A stretch of 9,803 nucleotides of DNA from Dyella_B sp035508675 (GCF_035508675.1 NZ_DATJMN010000034.1:1-9803); one strand, 5' to 3'. Positions 1 to 7,331 are shown, counted from the first letter of the stretch. Translations and numbers: made by a program. Notes: generated by a model from the letters alone, not told the origin.

Positions 1-49
1 GAGGGGATGCATCCTGGCAAGCGCGAGATACACGTTTAAGTAGGCACTA

Positions 50-67
50 TTCTTCTCTTGAGAAGAA
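50..67. promoter_or_regulatory. palindromic site just upstream of the hydrolase gene (possible operator)
   Basis: Two perfect 8-bp arms, ttcttctc and gagaagaa, are separated by TT. The site abuts the ATG at 68 and lies 21 bp before the ATG at 89. With the start at 89 it would sit in the leader or near the transcription start, a usual place for a repressor operator. It could also form a small RNA hairpin. No good -35/-10 pair was recognised beside it. The regulatory role is inference; the symmetry is seen directly. Confidence 0.4.
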
Positions 68-88
68 ATGAATCCTCGAGGCAATTGC

Positions 89-1069
89 ATGAACACCAAC
101 ACCACCCGCCCGCTCTGGCAACGCCTGCTGATCCGCCGCCTGAAATTCCTGGGCATGCTCGCCGCACTCATCGTCGTGGTCGGCGGCGGCTGTTATCTGT
201 TCGCACCGCAATGGTTGGTTCAGGCCAATTACTGGCGCCAGGCGACCGCCGCGCAATTGGAGAAGAAGACCGTCCAGGCCGGCGACACGCGCTGGGTGTA
301 CTACGAAGGCGGCCAGGGTCCCACGATCGTGCTGCTGCACGGCTTTGCCGCGAACAAGGAGGTATGGCTGCCGGTGGCACCGCTGCTGACTGCGCATTTC
401 CATGTGGTGATTCCGGATCTTCCCGGCTGGGGCGAGTCCTCGCGCATTCCCGGTGCGAGCTACAACATCGACAACCAGGCCGATCGCCTGAACGACTTCA
501 TCCAGACCTTGCATCTGCAACACTCGGTCATTGTCGGCCACTCCATGGGCGGCGCCATTGCCGGCGTATATGCCGCCGAGCATCCACAAGATGTCGCGGA
601 ACTGGCACTGGTCGATTCGTTCGGCCTGAAGTTCAAGGAAAACGCCTTTGCCAAGGCGGCGCTGAGCGGAAAGAACCTCTTCGACTACAACGACCGCGCC
701 GGTTTCCTGAGCGCCAATGCGTGGGCATTCGAGCATGTGCCGCATATCCCGGGCCGCTTCATCGATGTGTTCGTACAGGAAAACATCAAGAATCGCGCCT
801 TCATCGACAAGACGTTCAACGAATTGCGCGAAAACTCGCAGATCCTGTCATTGCAGACGCGGCTCGACAAACTCACCATGCCGGTGCTCGGCATGTGGTG
901 CCATGATGACAAGATCGTCGACATCTCCGCGCTCGAAAGCCTGCGCACCGGCCTCACCCATGCGCCGTCCATCAGCACCAGCATCTTGAACGGCTGCAAC
1001 CATATGCCGCAGATGGAGAAACCGCAGGCGTTCGCCCAAGTGCTGACCAGTTTCATCCTGGCGCACTGA
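89..1069 (+). CDS. membrane-anchored alpha/beta hydrolase, family V lipase-like
   Basis: A predicted serine hydrolase or esterase of 326 aa from this start. An in-frame ATG at 68 would give 333 aa. I prefer 89 because a GAGG lies 7 nt upstream, whereas the purine run before 68 is too close. Numbered from 68, a basic N-terminus and a hydrophobic anchor (about 27-48) are followed by the alpha/beta fold. The oxyanion-loop motif HGF starts at His91. The nucleophile elbow GHSMGG carries Ser159. A candidate acidic residue is Asp280 or Asp281 (HDDKIVD), and the catalytic His is His312 (GCNHMPQMEKP). The overall pattern (HGFAANK, PDLPGWGESS, GHSMGGAIAGVYAAEHP, late NHMP) resembles Moraxella/Psychrobacter-type cold lipases of family V. 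The uncleaved-looking anchor suggests the catalytic domain faces the periplasm. No lipobox is visible before the Cys after the anchor. The substrate is unknown: lipase, esterase and C-C hydrolase are all possible. Confidence 0.85.
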   Translation: MNTNTTRPLWQRLLIRRLKFLGMLAALIVVVGGGCYLFAPQWLVQANYWRQATAAQLEKKTVQAGDTRWVYYEGGQGPTIVLLHGFAANKEVWLPVAPLLTAHFHVVIPDLPGWGESSRIPGASYNIDNQADRLNDFIQTLHLQHSVIVGHSMGGAIAGVYAAEHPQDVAELALVDSFGLKFKENAFAKAALSGKNLFDYNDRAGFLSANAWAFEHVPHIPGRFIDVFVQENIKNRAFIDKTFNELRENSQILSLQTRLDKLTMPVLGMWCHDDKIVDISALESLRTGLTHAPSISTSILNGCNHMPQMEKPQAFAQVLTSFILAH

Positions 1070-1146
1070 ACCGGCAGGCCACGCAAAGCCAGGCACACCT
1101 CATTTTCCTTCGCGCACGCTCGTGCTAGCTTCGAGCCGTCCGCAAG

Positions 1147-1187
1147 GGTGTCCATGGGCGCGTAAGCGCCCGCTGGATGGGCGCACC
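1147..1187. other. long imperfect hairpin in the hydrolase-chemoreceptor gap
   Basis: The 188-bp gap 1070-1257 contains a nested inverted repeat. The inner stem gggcgc (1156-1161) pairs with gcgccc (1166-1171) around a GTAA loop, a GNRA type. It continues outward through tcca (1151-1154) with tgga (1174-1177), and ggtg (1147-1150) with cacc (1184-1187), with small internal loops. No T-tract follows, so it is not a standard intrinsic terminator. It could be a structured leader of the chemoreceptor mRNA, the processed end of the hydrolase mRNA, or a dispersed repeat. I match it to no known RNA family. Confidence 0.35.
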
Positions 1188-1257
1188 GGAATGTCGCAGA
1201 ACGTTCGTCATGCTGTACTAGGGTTGGCTATCGGCCACTTATCCGAGGTCTCTCATC

Positions 1258-2814
1258 GTGAGCTTCGTTCCCGTTCCGCCCACCATACGCATCCAGTCAC
1301 TGGCACGTGCGTTTTCCGACGAGCTGCCCGAGCGTTACCAGCTCCATGAGGCGGAGCCAATCAAGGTGGGCGACCGGACCACGCCGGCGTTCCGTAACGG
1401 CAGCGTGCTGCTTAATTCGAATTTCTCGGTGCCCGATCGCTTTACGGAGAAAACCGGAGCCACCGCTACGCTGTTCGCGCGCAGTGGCAACGACTTCGTA
1501 CGGGTGACCACGTCGGTGAAGAAACAGGACGGCACGCGCGCCGTCGGGACTGTGCTGGACCGCTCCCACCCGGCTTATCGCCTGCTGCTGTCGGGGCAAG
1601 CCTATGTGGGCTACGCCACCATCTTCGGCAAGCAATACATGACCCGCTACGACCCCGTCGTGGATACTGCCGGAAAGGTGATTGGCGCCCGCTACGTCGG
1701 CCTGGACGTCAGCGCCCTGCGCAGTACCGGCATGGCGATGCGTACGGCGACGGCCACTTTTGCCTTGAGCGCCATCGTCTTTCTCGTCTTCTGGCACCTG
1801 GCCCACGCGTTGCCCCAGCCGGGCAGCGAGATGGAAGTGGGTGTGCTGGGCCTGATCGCTTGCATCGCCATCGCGGCATGCGTTTATGGATTGGTCCATA
1901 TCCAGGCAAGCCGGCCGATGGCCCACTGCATGCTCGCCGCGCAACGCATCGCCGGGGGCGATCTGAGCACACAGGCGCCGGTTTACCGTCGCGACGACAT
2001 CGGCAAGCTATTGCAAGGCATCAATGGCATCAGCGTCGGCCTGGCCGAGGTTGTCGCGCGGGTGCGGCAGTCCAGCGACAGCATCTGCACGGCGTCGGAC
2101 CAGATTGCGGGCGGCACCGCGGATCTCTCCCGGCGCACGCAGACCCAGGCGTCATCGCTGGAGCAGACCGTGGCGACCATGGAAGAACTTACGGCGACCG
2201 TCCGGCAGAACGCGAACCACGCCGCCGAGGCGACTACCCTGGTTGCATCGGCGGCGCAATTGGCCAAGGAGGGCGGCGGCGTCATGAGCCAGGTCATCTC
2301 GAGCATGGGCGACATCAAGGCCGGCTCGCACCGCATCGGGGACATCATTGGCATCATGGATGAAATCGCCTTCCAGACGAACATCCTGGCCTTGAATGCT
2401 TCCGTGGAAGCAGCCCGTGCCGGCGAGCACGGCCGCGGCTTTTCGGTGGTGGCCACTGAAGTGCGCGCCTTGGCGCAGCGCTCCGCCGATGCGGCGAAGG
2501 AGATCCGGCAACTTATTTCAAGTTCGGTGCAGACCGTCGATGCAGGTAGCGCACTGGTGGATGGGGCCGGCATCGCTACCCGCAAGATCGCCGAGGCCAT
2601 CCAGCGCGCATCCGGCTTGATGGACGAGATTTCCACCGCAAGCATCGCGCAGACGCGCAGCATCGAGGAAATCAACCGGGCCATGGAGATGATGGATCAC
2701 GCCACTCAGCAAAACGCGGCGTTGGTCGAGGAATCGGCAGCGGCCGCGATGAGCATGAAAGAGCAGGCACAGATCATGCGCAAGGCGGTGGCGACGTTCA
2801 AAATGGCGGAGTGA
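1258..2814 (+). CDS. methyl-accepting chemotaxis protein with N-terminal Cache domain, apparently lacking TM1
   Basis: A chemoreceptor of 518 aa that would signal to CheA/CheW. A Cache-type sensor (about 15-155) has the conserved segments FVRVTTSVKKQDGTRAVGT, HPAY, FGKQYMTRYDPV and GLDVSAL. It is followed by two hydrophobic segments (about 164-185 and 194-214), HAMP (about 215-265) and a long helical signalling domain (about 280-516). The CheA/CheW tip is around DEIAFQTNILALN (Asp368 onward) and the spacing looks like class 36H. No C-terminal CheR/CheB-docking pentapeptide is present. The only plausible start is GTG at 1258, with GAGG 9 nt upstream. An in-frame stop at 1219-1221 blocks further extension. 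The protein therefore has no first transmembrane helix, unlike the usual TM-Cache-TM-HAMP layout. No TM1-like sequence is visible upstream in any frame. It may be 5' truncated or rearranged, but the remaining reading frame is intact. Confidence 0.9.
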   Translation: MSFVPVPPTIRIQSLARAFSDELPERYQLHEAEPIKVGDRTTPAFRNGSVLLNSNFSVPDRFTEKTGATATLFARSGNDFVRVTTSVKKQDGTRAVGTVLDRSHPAYRLLLSGQAYVGYATIFGKQYMTRYDPVVDTAGKVIGARYVGLDVSALRSTGMAMRTATATFALSAIVFLVFWHLAHALPQPGSEMEVGVLGLIACIAIAACVYGLVHIQASRPMAHCMLAAQRIAGGDLSTQAPVYRRDDIGKLLQGINGISVGLAEVVARVRQSSDSICTASDQIAGGTADLSRRTQTQASSLEQTVATMEELTATVRQNANHAAEATTLVASAAQLAKEGGGVMSQVISSMGDIKAGSHRIGDIIGIMDEIAFQTNILALNASVEAARAGEHGRGFSVVATEVRALAQRSADAAKEIRQLISSSVQTVDAGSALVDGAGIATRKIAEAIQRASGLMDEISTASIAQTRSIEEINRAMEMMDHATQQNAALVEESAAAAMSMKEQAQIMRKAVATFKMAE

Positions 2815-2823
2815 CCGCGAAGC

Positions 2824-3675
2824 TCATCCGCCTGTCGCAAAGCCGGGATAAAGCGTCATTCCGCCATCGACGAACAAGGTGGTGCCCACCACGTAATCGG
2901 AAAGATCGGAAGCCAGCCACACTGCGGCGCGTGCGATATCTTCCGGTTCGCCGATCCGGCCATAAGGCACCAGGGTCATCAGGCTTTTGTAGGCTTCCGG
3001 CGTGCTCCATGCCGAGGTGTTGATCGGCGTGCGGATGGCGCCCGGCGCAATGGCGTTGATGCGGATACGATGCGGCGCCATCTCCTGCGCCATGCTCTCC
3101 ATCAGCAGTTTTATGCCGCCTTTGGAGGTGGCGTAGTTGGCGTGACCTGCCCAGGGAATTTCCTGGTGCACGGAACTCATGCAGATGATCTTGCCGGCCG
3201 CGCAGGACACCTCAGGTACCACGCCACGGCGTAGAAATTCGCGAATGGCTTGCTGTGCGCACAGAAACTGCCCGGTGAGGTTCACGTTGAGCACGGTGTG
3301 CCATTGCGCCAGCGTCATTGCCTGAAAGCTGCTGTCGCGTTGCAGCCCGGCGTTGTTGACGAGAATGTCCAGCGTGCCGAAACGTGCGATCGTTTCGCGG
3401 AACATGCCGGCAACCTGCTCTTCGGAGGACACGTCGGCCTTGTATGCGGAGGCGTTCACGCCGTAGGCACGAATCGCAGCGACGACTTCTTCGGCCGCTT
3501 CATCGCCCGTCACGTAGTTCACCATGACGTCCGCACCGGCCTCACCCAGGGCGATCGCTACCGCGCGGCCGATCCCGGAGTTGGCCCCGGTCACCAGCGC
3601 TTTCTGCCCTCGCAATGTCCGGGGAATCGCCAGGGTCGGCGCGGTGGAATTTGCCGCTGCTGCGCTCGTGCTCAT
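2824..3675 (-). CDS. SDR-family oxidoreductase, glucose 1-dehydrogenase-like
   Basis: A soluble short-chain dehydrogenase/reductase of 283 aa, predicted to oxidise beta-D-glucose to gluconolactone with NAD(P)+ (EC 1.1.1.47). The cofactor motif TGANSGIG starts at Thr29. NNAG is at 107-110, the catalytic Ser is Ser168, and YxxxK is Tyr181/Lys185. The segments MSSVHQEIPW, PGAIRTPIN, IGEPEDIA and DGGMTLYPGF closely follow Bacillus-type glucose dehydrogenases, so the substrate call is better than generic for this family. The ATG at 3675 has GAGGA 8 nt upstream; a longer version from TTG at 3717 is less likely. About 20 N-terminal residues rich in Ser, Ala and Thr precede the fold. The gene lies 99 bp downstream of trehalase on the same strand, which would supply glucose. 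It converges on the chemoreceptor gene with 9 bp between stop codons. Other sugars or alcohols remain possible substrates. Confidence 0.88.
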   Translation of the reverse strand: MSTSAAAANSTAPTLAIPRTLRGQKALVTGANSGIGRAVAIALGEAGADVMVNYVTGDEAAEEVVAAIRAYGVNASAYKADVSSEEQVAGMFRETIARFGTLDILVNNAGLQRDSSFQAMTLAQWHTVLNVNLTGQFLCAQQAIREFLRRGVVPEVSCAAGKIICMSSVHQEIPWAGHANYATSKGGIKLLMESMAQEMAPHRIRINAIAPGAIRTPINTSAWSTPEAYKSLMTLVPYGRIGEPEDIARAAVWLASDLSDYVVGTTLFVDGGMTLYPGFATGG

Positions 3676-3682
3676 GCCGGTC

Positions 3683-3703
3683 GTCCTCGTTGTTAGCGAG
3701 GAC
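3683..3703 (-). promoter_or_regulatory. hairpin containing the ribosome-binding site of the SDR gene
   Basis: On the minus strand gtcctcg and cgaggac form a perfect 7-bp stem around the loop ctaacaa. The Shine-Dalgarno GAGGA is inside the 3' arm, and the ATG at 3675 follows 7 nt after the stem. Folding would mask the site, so translation may depend on ribosomes arriving from the upstream trehalase gene or on another unfolding signal. The structure is seen in the sequence; its effect is inferred. Confidence 0.45.
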
Positions 3704-3774
3704 AAGCGTGTCGGCAAGGCCGTTCGATGAACGTGAGCATCGCGGCCACGCGACGTATGGATTTACATTTTGTT

Positions 3775-5403
3775 TCAAGCCTTCGCCGCGGCGCACGCCT
3801 CGTTCGCCGGATGCTCCGGCTTTTCATGCAACAGGCGCCGGGTTACGCCATTGGTCCAGCCGAAGCCATCCTGCAAGGGATATTCACCGCCATCGCCGCC
3901 GACTGCGCCATCGGGTGTGACCATCAACTCATATTTTTCGACCAGCTTGCTTTCACGCTCGTACAGGCTGCCCACGGTGTGCAACCAACGATGCGCAATG
4001 TCTTCGGCCGGCGCATGCAATCCGTAACGGCGGAGGCCGCAAATCGCCAGCCATTGCAGCGGCGCCCAGCCATTGGGCTTGTCCCATTGCTGGCCCGATT
4101 CCATGACGGTGGCACCCAGGCCACCCTCTTCCATCAGGTGCGTACGCAAGGCGTCGGCAACGCGCACCGCTTGATCCCGGCTGGCGAGACCGACATACAA
4201 CGGTGCGCTGGCCGCGGCATTGATCGCTTCGCGCGGCGCGTGACGCTGCCAGTCGTAATCGAGGAAGCAGCCGGCGGTTTCGTTCCACAGCAGGCGATTG
4301 ACGGCCTCGCGACGGCGTTCTGCGCGCGCATCGAAAGCATCGGCTTGCTTGTGTTGGCCATCGGCGCGACTGAGTTCGGCAATCTGCCGTTCCAGGTAAT
4401 ACATGAAAGCGTTGAGATCGACCGGCAGGATCGCCGTAGTACGGATGGTTTCCAGCTTGCCGTCATCGCACCAGCGTGAACTGAAATCCCAGCCGGAGGC
4501 GGCACCTGCGCGCAAGTCGCGGTAGATCGCCGTGCTTGGGCGCGTGCTGCGGCGGGCGGTGAGGACATCCTCCCGATGCGATTCTTCGCGGGGTGTGTCG
4601 CGATCGTCCCAATAGCGGTTGAGCAAACAACCATCATCCAGCCGTACGCAACAGCGATGCGCATCACCCGGCCGCAAGGCTTCGGCGCCAGCCATCCAGT
4701 AGTCGTATTCCTTGCACAGTTGCGGCAGCCAGACGACTGCCTCGTTGACGCCGTGCTGCTCGAACAAGCCAACCATCAAGGCGAACACCGGCGGCTGCGA
4801 GCGGCTCAGGTAATAGGTGCGGTTGCCATTGGGGATATGACCGTAGGCGTCGATCAAGTGGGCGAAATTGCTCGCCATGCAATGAAGCAGGTCGTGGCGC
4901 CCGCTTTCCGCCAAACCAAGCATGGTGAAGTACGAATCCCAGTAGTACAGCTCGGTGAAGCGCCCGCCCGGTACCACATAGCTGTTGGGCAATGGCAGCA
5001 GCGACGAGTTGGGAGGATGCCGCTCCGGGCGCCGCGTCAGCACATCCCACAGGCCGTCGATGTGATCGCACAAGGCTTGCCCAGGCACCGACACGTAATG
5101 GCTGGCATGCACCACGGGCACTTCGAAGTGTGCATGGACGAAGGCGGCAAGGTCGAAGTCCGGTTCGCCGCGCTGGTCGCGGTACAAAGCGAGAATCCGC
5201 TCGGGTGCACCCAACGGCGCGCAGTCGACAAAGGTCTTGCTGTCGGCGAACACGCGATTCATCTGCACGTCCACGAACAGTTCCCGATAGCGATCCGCCG
5301 GGGTCAGCGTATCGGCGGGCGCCACGCCTGCAGGCTTGATGCGCGGGCTTGCAAGGGTCTGCTCGTTCATCACCGGAATTCGCGTCAGCGTGGCATTCGC
5401 CAT
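3775..5403 (-). CDS. treF: alpha,alpha-trehalase (GH37), cytoplasmic type
   Basis: Hydrolyses trehalose to two glucose molecules (EC 3.2.1.28). At 542 aa it is close to the usual bacterial GH37 length. Both family signatures are present: PGGRFTELYYWDSYF at 145-159 and QWDKPNGWAP at 439-448. By motif, the catalytic acid is Asp306 in GWDFSSRW and the base is Glu507 in GGEYPLQDGFGWTNG, matching the E. coli Tre37A Asp/Glu pair. The N-terminus (MANATLTRIPVMNEQ) has no signal peptide, so the enzyme should be cytoplasmic like TreF rather than periplasmic like TreA. This is why I chose the symbol. The start at 5403 is the longest ATG; Met12 (5370) is an alternative and neither has a strong ribosome-binding site. 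A 75-bp gap follows the methyltransferase-like gene, and the glucose dehydrogenase lies downstream. Co-transcription of the two sugar genes is likely but inferred. Confidence 0.95.
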   Translation of the reverse strand: MANATLTRIPVMNEQTLASPRIKPAGVAPADTLTPADRYRELFVDVQMNRVFADSKTFVDCAPLGAPERILALYRDQRGEPDFDLAAFVHAHFEVPVVHASHYVSVPGQALCDHIDGLWDVLTRRPERHPPNSSLLPLPNSYVVPGGRFTELYYWDSYFTMLGLAESGRHDLLHCMASNFAHLIDAYGHIPNGNRTYYLSRSQPPVFALMVGLFEQHGVNEAVVWLPQLCKEYDYWMAGAEALRPGDAHRCCVRLDDGCLLNRYWDDRDTPREESHREDVLTARRSTRPSTAIYRDLRAGAASGWDFSSRWCDDGKLETIRTTAILPVDLNAFMYYLERQIAELSRADGQHKQADAFDARAERRREAVNRLLWNETAGCFLDYDWQRHAPREAINAAASAPLYVGLASRDQAVRVADALRTHLMEEGGLGATVMESGQQWDKPNGWAPLQWLAICGLRRYGLHAPAEDIAHRWLHTVGSLYERESKLVEKYELMVTPDGAVGGDGGEYPLQDGFGWTNGVTRRLLHEKPEHPANEACAAAKA

Positions 5404-5478
5404 GCCGGCGAACTGCCACGATTCAATAATGAAACGCTACGGGGACCGCCGTGGAGCGCGGGTGAAGTCGTGTTCGGT

Positions 5479-6060
5479 TCAAATCACCCAGGGCACGAGC
5501 GCCTTTACGCGCCGCATGTAGTTGCGATATGCGTCGCCAAATAATTCGCAAAGCCAGCGCTCCTCGAGCCGCAGCTTGCGCCAGAACGCAACGCCGACCA
5601 GCAGCACGCTGACAAGCGTACGCCACTCGCCGATCGCCAGCGCGGTGCCGAAAAACGCCAGCAGCAAACCGGAGTAAATGGGATGGCGCACGTAGCTGTA
5701 CGGCCCGCGTACGATCAGTTCGTGATCCTGCTTGAGCTGCACGATGCCGCTCCAGTTTTGCCCCAGCACCACGCGCGCCCAGCAGGCGAAAGCCAGGCCG
5801 GTCACCGTAAGGCCAAAACCCAGCCACACGATCCATATCTGATCCGGCACGAAACGTTCGTTGAGGAAGCTACCGTTCAACCATGCGTACCTGCGCAGCA
5901 GCAGCACGGCCAGGATGATGAGCAGCACATGCCTGCCCAGGCGCGAAATGCGTGGCTCGACTCGAACCGCGGGTTTCACGCGCAGCGCGCTAACGCCCCA
6001 ATACACGAACCAGAGCAGCCACACAGCGCTGAAGAGCCGGCCGGGCAATGGTGATATCAC
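5479..6060 (-). CDS. isoprenylcysteine carboxyl methyltransferase-family membrane protein
   Basis: An integral membrane protein of 193 aa from GTG at 6060, which has AGGG 8 nt upstream and lies 4 nt after the stop of the YciI-family gene. The frame is open to 6150, but the extra 30 residues lie over the neighbouring gene, are Cys/Arg-rich and look like shadow coding. Hydrophobic segments are at about 9-26, 44-58, 75-95 and 130-155. The C-terminal part has the ICMT/PEMT signature: RGPYSYVRHPIYSG (118-131) and, later, EERWLCELFGDAYRNYMRRV, which in related enzymes form the S-adenosylmethionine site. In bacteria the substrates of such proteins are mostly unknown, since prenylated CAAX proteins are absent; lipid or quinone-related methylation is possible. 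Family assignment is firm and function is not. Confidence 0.82.
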   Translation of the reverse strand: MISPLPGRLFSAVWLLWFVYWGVSALRVKPAVRVEPRISRLGRHVLLIILAVLLLRRYAWLNGSFLNERFVPDQIWIVWLGFGLTVTGLAFACWARVVLGQNWSGIVQLKQDHELIVRGPYSYVRHPIYSGLLLAFFGTALAIGEWRTLVSVLLVGVAFWRKLRLEERWLCELFGDAYRNYMRRVKALVPWVI

Positions 6061-6064
6061 GCGC

Positions 6065-6376
6065 CTATCCCTGCGGTGGCAGCACGGCCCGCATCGGATG
6101 ACATTCGAAGCGGAAGCCGCATTCGGCCTTGATGACGGGGTCGTCATCAATCAGCGACGCGGGTGCCATGCCGTCGGGCAACTGCATGACGAGCACGCCG
6201 TAGGCCGCCGCCGGATCCATCACCGGACCGAACACGACCACGTAGCCCTTGCTCATCTGTGCCCGCCAATAGTCCGAATGCGCCTTCATCAGCGCCATTT
6301 CCCCGGGCGTGATATCGGCGGGAAAGGTGGTGCGCGGGCCGTGCAGCTTGGCGAAAAAGTGATGCATGTCATTCAT
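6065..6376 (-). CDS. YciI-family protein
   Basis: A small soluble protein of 103 aa with the YciI/YCII-like (ferredoxin-like dimeric) pattern. Markers are HHFFAKLHGPR near the N-terminus, MKAHSDYWRAQMSKGYVVVFGPVMDPAAAYGVLVM in the middle, and DDPVIKAECGFRFECHPM at the end. The conserved His of the AHSDYW segment and the GPVMD turn are present. Such domains are proposed to have enzymatic or small-ligand roles, but no reaction can be assigned here. The ATG at 6376 fits family length, with GGAA about 11 nt upstream; Met4 is an alternative. It lies 37 nt downstream of the metallopeptidase gene and 4 nt before the methyltransferase-like gene, so an operon is likely. Confidence 0.85.
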   Translation of the reverse strand: MNDMHHFFAKLHGPRTTFPADITPGEMALMKAHSDYWRAQMSKGYVVVFGPVMDPAAAYGVLVMQLPDGMAPASLIDDDPVIKAECGFRFECHPMRAVLPPQG

Positions 6377-6413
6377 GCTGAATACGTTCCGCTAGCGTTG
6401 ACGCGTGACCCTA

Positions 6414-7181
6414 TCAGTCGGCAACGTCGGCAATCAGCCGATCCAGTTCAGCCTTCAGCAGCGCGCCGTTCTGGCGCAACCAGTCGCGCTGTTCACGCCA
6501 ATCCGGAAAGATCGCTTCCACGTGCGCCCAGAAGCGCGGCGAATGGTTGCGCACTTTCAGATGACACAACTCGTGCGCCAGTACATAGCGCAACGCGGCA
6601 GGCGGCGCGAGGGCTAGCGCGAGATCCAGATTGATGCGATCGCGCGTATCCAGGCTGCCCCACAGGCTCTTCATCGGGCGGATCCGCAAGGCTGTCGGCG
6701 CCAATCCAAGTTGCGGCACGTAGCCGGCGAGCCAGCGCGACACGTCACGGCGAATCTGCGCTTCGAAATACGACGCCAGCAACCCGCGCGCCACCGGCAA
6801 GGCACGGCTGTGCGGACGCGGGATTTCCAGGGTGATGCCACCGTCGTGAGCGACCACGCGCGGATAGGCGCCTTCGGCCCAGTCCAGCGTGGTGGTTTCA
6901 CCGCGAAACGGGAACTCGATCGGGGTGCCGACGCGCAGCGGCGGCAGCGGCTCGATCACCAGGTTGAGTTCGCCGAGCTTCTTCTCCAGCCAGTCGGCGT
7001 TATGACGCAGGAATGCATTGACCTGGGAGGGATGCGTGCCCTGCGGATAGGTGATGCGCGCGCCCTTGGTCGACACCGTCAGGCGCAGCCGTCGCGCCCG
7101 TGGATGCGAAGCTTTGAGCACACGAATGGTATTGCCGCTGGGTGTCGCCAGCTCCAGCCAGTCGCCGTCGAGATACGCCAT
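6414..7181 (-). CDS. YgjP-like zinc metallopeptidase (M48/SprT-like)
   Basis: A predicted cytoplasmic zinc metalloprotein of 255 aa. The N-terminal half has the typical RARRLRLTVSTKGARITYP strand pattern of the YgjP/DUF45 family. The metal site is HELCH at 203-207 within RYVLAHELCHLKVRNHSPRFWAHVE, and His213 is the probable third ligand. RIRPMKSLWGSLDTRDRINLDLAL (167-190) is the usual segment before it. The ATG at 7181 has AAAGG about 8 nt upstream. The substrate is unknown in this family; peptidase or restriction-modification-associated roles have been suggested for relatives, but no such partner is nearby. It is the first gene of the five-gene minus-strand run. Confidence 0.88.
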   Translation of the reverse strand: MAYLDGDWLELATPSGNTIRVLKASHPRARRLRLTVSTKGARITYPQGTHPSQVNAFLRHNADWLEKKLGELNLVIEPLPPLRVGTPIEFPFRGETTTLDWAEGAYPRVVAHDGGITLEIPRPHSRALPVARGLLASYFEAQIRRDVSRWLAGYVPQLGLAPTALRIRPMKSLWGSLDTRDRINLDLALALAPPAALRYVLAHELCHLKVRNHSPRFWAHVEAIFPDWREQRDWLRQNGALLKAELDRLIADVAD

Positions 7182-7331
7182 GATTTAAGCCTTTCCGCAC
7201 TGCTCCCAGGCCGAAGGGGAGGGTCTGGGCACAGCCAGGATGTGGGGTGCCGAGGCTGCGCGCAAGGGCTTTTTTGCCCCTCCGGCGGGAAGCGCGATCT
7301 GGCGCGCGTCTCAGGGGGCGTGGGACGACGC

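Noticed and set aside
1081..1100. acgcaaagcc segment resembling part of a cyclic-di-GMP-I riboswitch
   Set aside because: The partner half and the P2/P3 arrangement are absent, and it lies directly after the hydrolase stop codon.
1122..1349. 75-aa plus-strand open frame spanning the chemoreceptor start
   Set aside because: Checked as a possible source of the missing TM1, but it has only a weakly hydrophobic stretch, no receptor-like sequence, and it is out of frame with the receptor.
4576..5544. 322-aa plus-strand open frame across trehalase
   Set aside because: It overlaps the conserved trehalase signatures on the other strand and shows no recognisable domain.
6061..6150. 30-residue N-terminal extension of the ICMT-like protein
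   Set aside because: It lies over the YciI-family gene, is Cys/Arg-rich, and a GTG with a good ribosome-binding site occurs at 6060.
7266..7279. gggc-tttttt-gccc as a terminator
   Set aside because: The T-run is in the loop rather than after a stem, and the stem has only 4 bp.
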